Shown in pieces: positions 63,776 through 64,000 of a DNA stretch of 64,000 nucleotides. A program made the translations under genes and the position numbers. The notes under the pieces are model-generated. The model was not told the origin of the DNA. It saw only the letters and a list, made by a program, of their open reading frames with translations, and ran no database searches. The stretch's first letter is position 1. Each line of letters opens with the position of its first letter. Source of the DNA: MR-S7 sp000400995. GTDB taxonomy: Bacteria; Pseudomonadota; Gammaproteobacteria; Burkholderiales; Burkholderiaceae_C. Location of the stretch: assembly GCF_045291395.1 (NCBI RefSeq), contig NZ_CP152342.1, positions 1,178,001 to 1,242,000 on the forward strand. Direction: 5' to 3'.

Positions 63776-64000
63776 TGCCGTGGGGGCTGTGCTGCGGATC
63801 ACCGTGGCCGCCGGGCTGGTGCCGGGCGGGGTGCGCGAGTGGACGCTGCAACTGCCGCCGGGGGCTACCGTAGCCGACGCCTTGCGGGCGTGCGGACTGG
63901 AGATGGGCGACAGCCGCTTCGCCTGCGGCATCTGGGGCCGCGCAGTCCCGGCCGACGAGGCGCTGCGCGACGGCGACCGCGTGGAGTGGTGCCGCCCGCT
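63768..64000 (+). CDS. rnfH: RnfH-family protein (partial, cut by the right edge)
   Basis: The first 77 codons are present. LRITVAAGLVPGGVREWTLQLPPGATVADALRACGL...FACGIWGRAVPADEALRDGDRVEWCRPL is the ubiquitin-like RnfH (UPF0125) fold, nearly complete. It starts eight bases before the ratA stop (ATGGCTGA), so translation is coupled. smpB, ratA and rnfH form the standard cluster. Confidence 0.88.
   Translation, partial: MADAVGAVLRITVAAGLVPGGVREWTLQLPPGATVADALRACGLEMGDSRFACGIWGRAVPADEALRDGDRVEWCRP

Overview
This is GC-rich chromosomal DNA whose gene order and gene content point to a betaproteobacterium of the family Comamonadaceae (Acidovorax/Diaphorobacter/Alicycliphilus-like). The signs are a TctCBA tripartite transporter with TctDE, a LivKHGMF-type transporter with a 3-hydroxybutyrate-oligomer hydrolase, the block rimP-nusA-infB-(signal peptidase)-rbfA-truB-typA, smpB-ratA-rnfH, glyA-nrdR, an IPTL-CTERM surface protein, and many copies of a roughly 45-bp palindrome of the kind I recall from intergenic DNA of this family. 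I see no CRISPR array, prophage, rRNA operon or transposase gene.

Layout. 1-5864: hslR (cut by the left edge), the sensor/regulator pair tctE-tctD, and divergent tctC-tctB-tctA, with a 266-bp inverted-repeat element wedged between tctB and tctA. 6005-16849: a sigma-54 enhancer-binding protein, then a good sigma-54 promoter and a collinear cluster: binding protein, LivG, LivF, LivH, LivM, secreted 3HB-oligomer hydrolase, second binding protein and alpha/beta hydrolase. I read this as an oligohydroxybutyrate scavenging unit. 16908-25947: hemH, a frameshifted two-propeller IPTL-CTERM surface protein, two secreted proteins of unknown function and a tandem pair of paralogous LuxR-type regulators. 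26073-38222: HAD hydrolase, P-type ATPase, hydrolase-metY, CBS protein, 5'-nucleotidase lipoprotein, aroC, nrdR, glyA with a ZTP-type riboswitch, and a lytic transglycosylase. 38223-38891 has no gene but carries AT-rich palindromes, a sigma-54 promoter motif and a structured RNA ending in a strong intrinsic terminator. 38892-51530: DUF748 protein, frameshifted DUF349 protein, two identical tRNA-Leu(CAG) genes, rnr, and an SDR / cytochrome c / cytochrome c / thioredoxin cluster. 51555-64000: the translation block from its promoter and attenuator through typA, a truncated EamA transporter remnant, an enoyl-CoA hydratase-family hydrolase, a small lipoprotein, smpB, ratA and rnfH (cut by the right edge).

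Two themes cross the window. First, the palindromic repeat occurs in at least six intergenic places and also lies in frame inside reading frames (LivH N-terminus, the surface protein's N-terminus, the middle of the acyl-CoA hydrolase, probably DUF349 and TruB), much as palindromic elements do in Rickettsia. Second, four apparent frameshifts in three otherwise intact genes all fall in G or C runs and all need exactly one more base in the run. That pattern fits homopolymer under-calling in the source sequence better than real gene decay, though phase variation remains possible for the surface protein.
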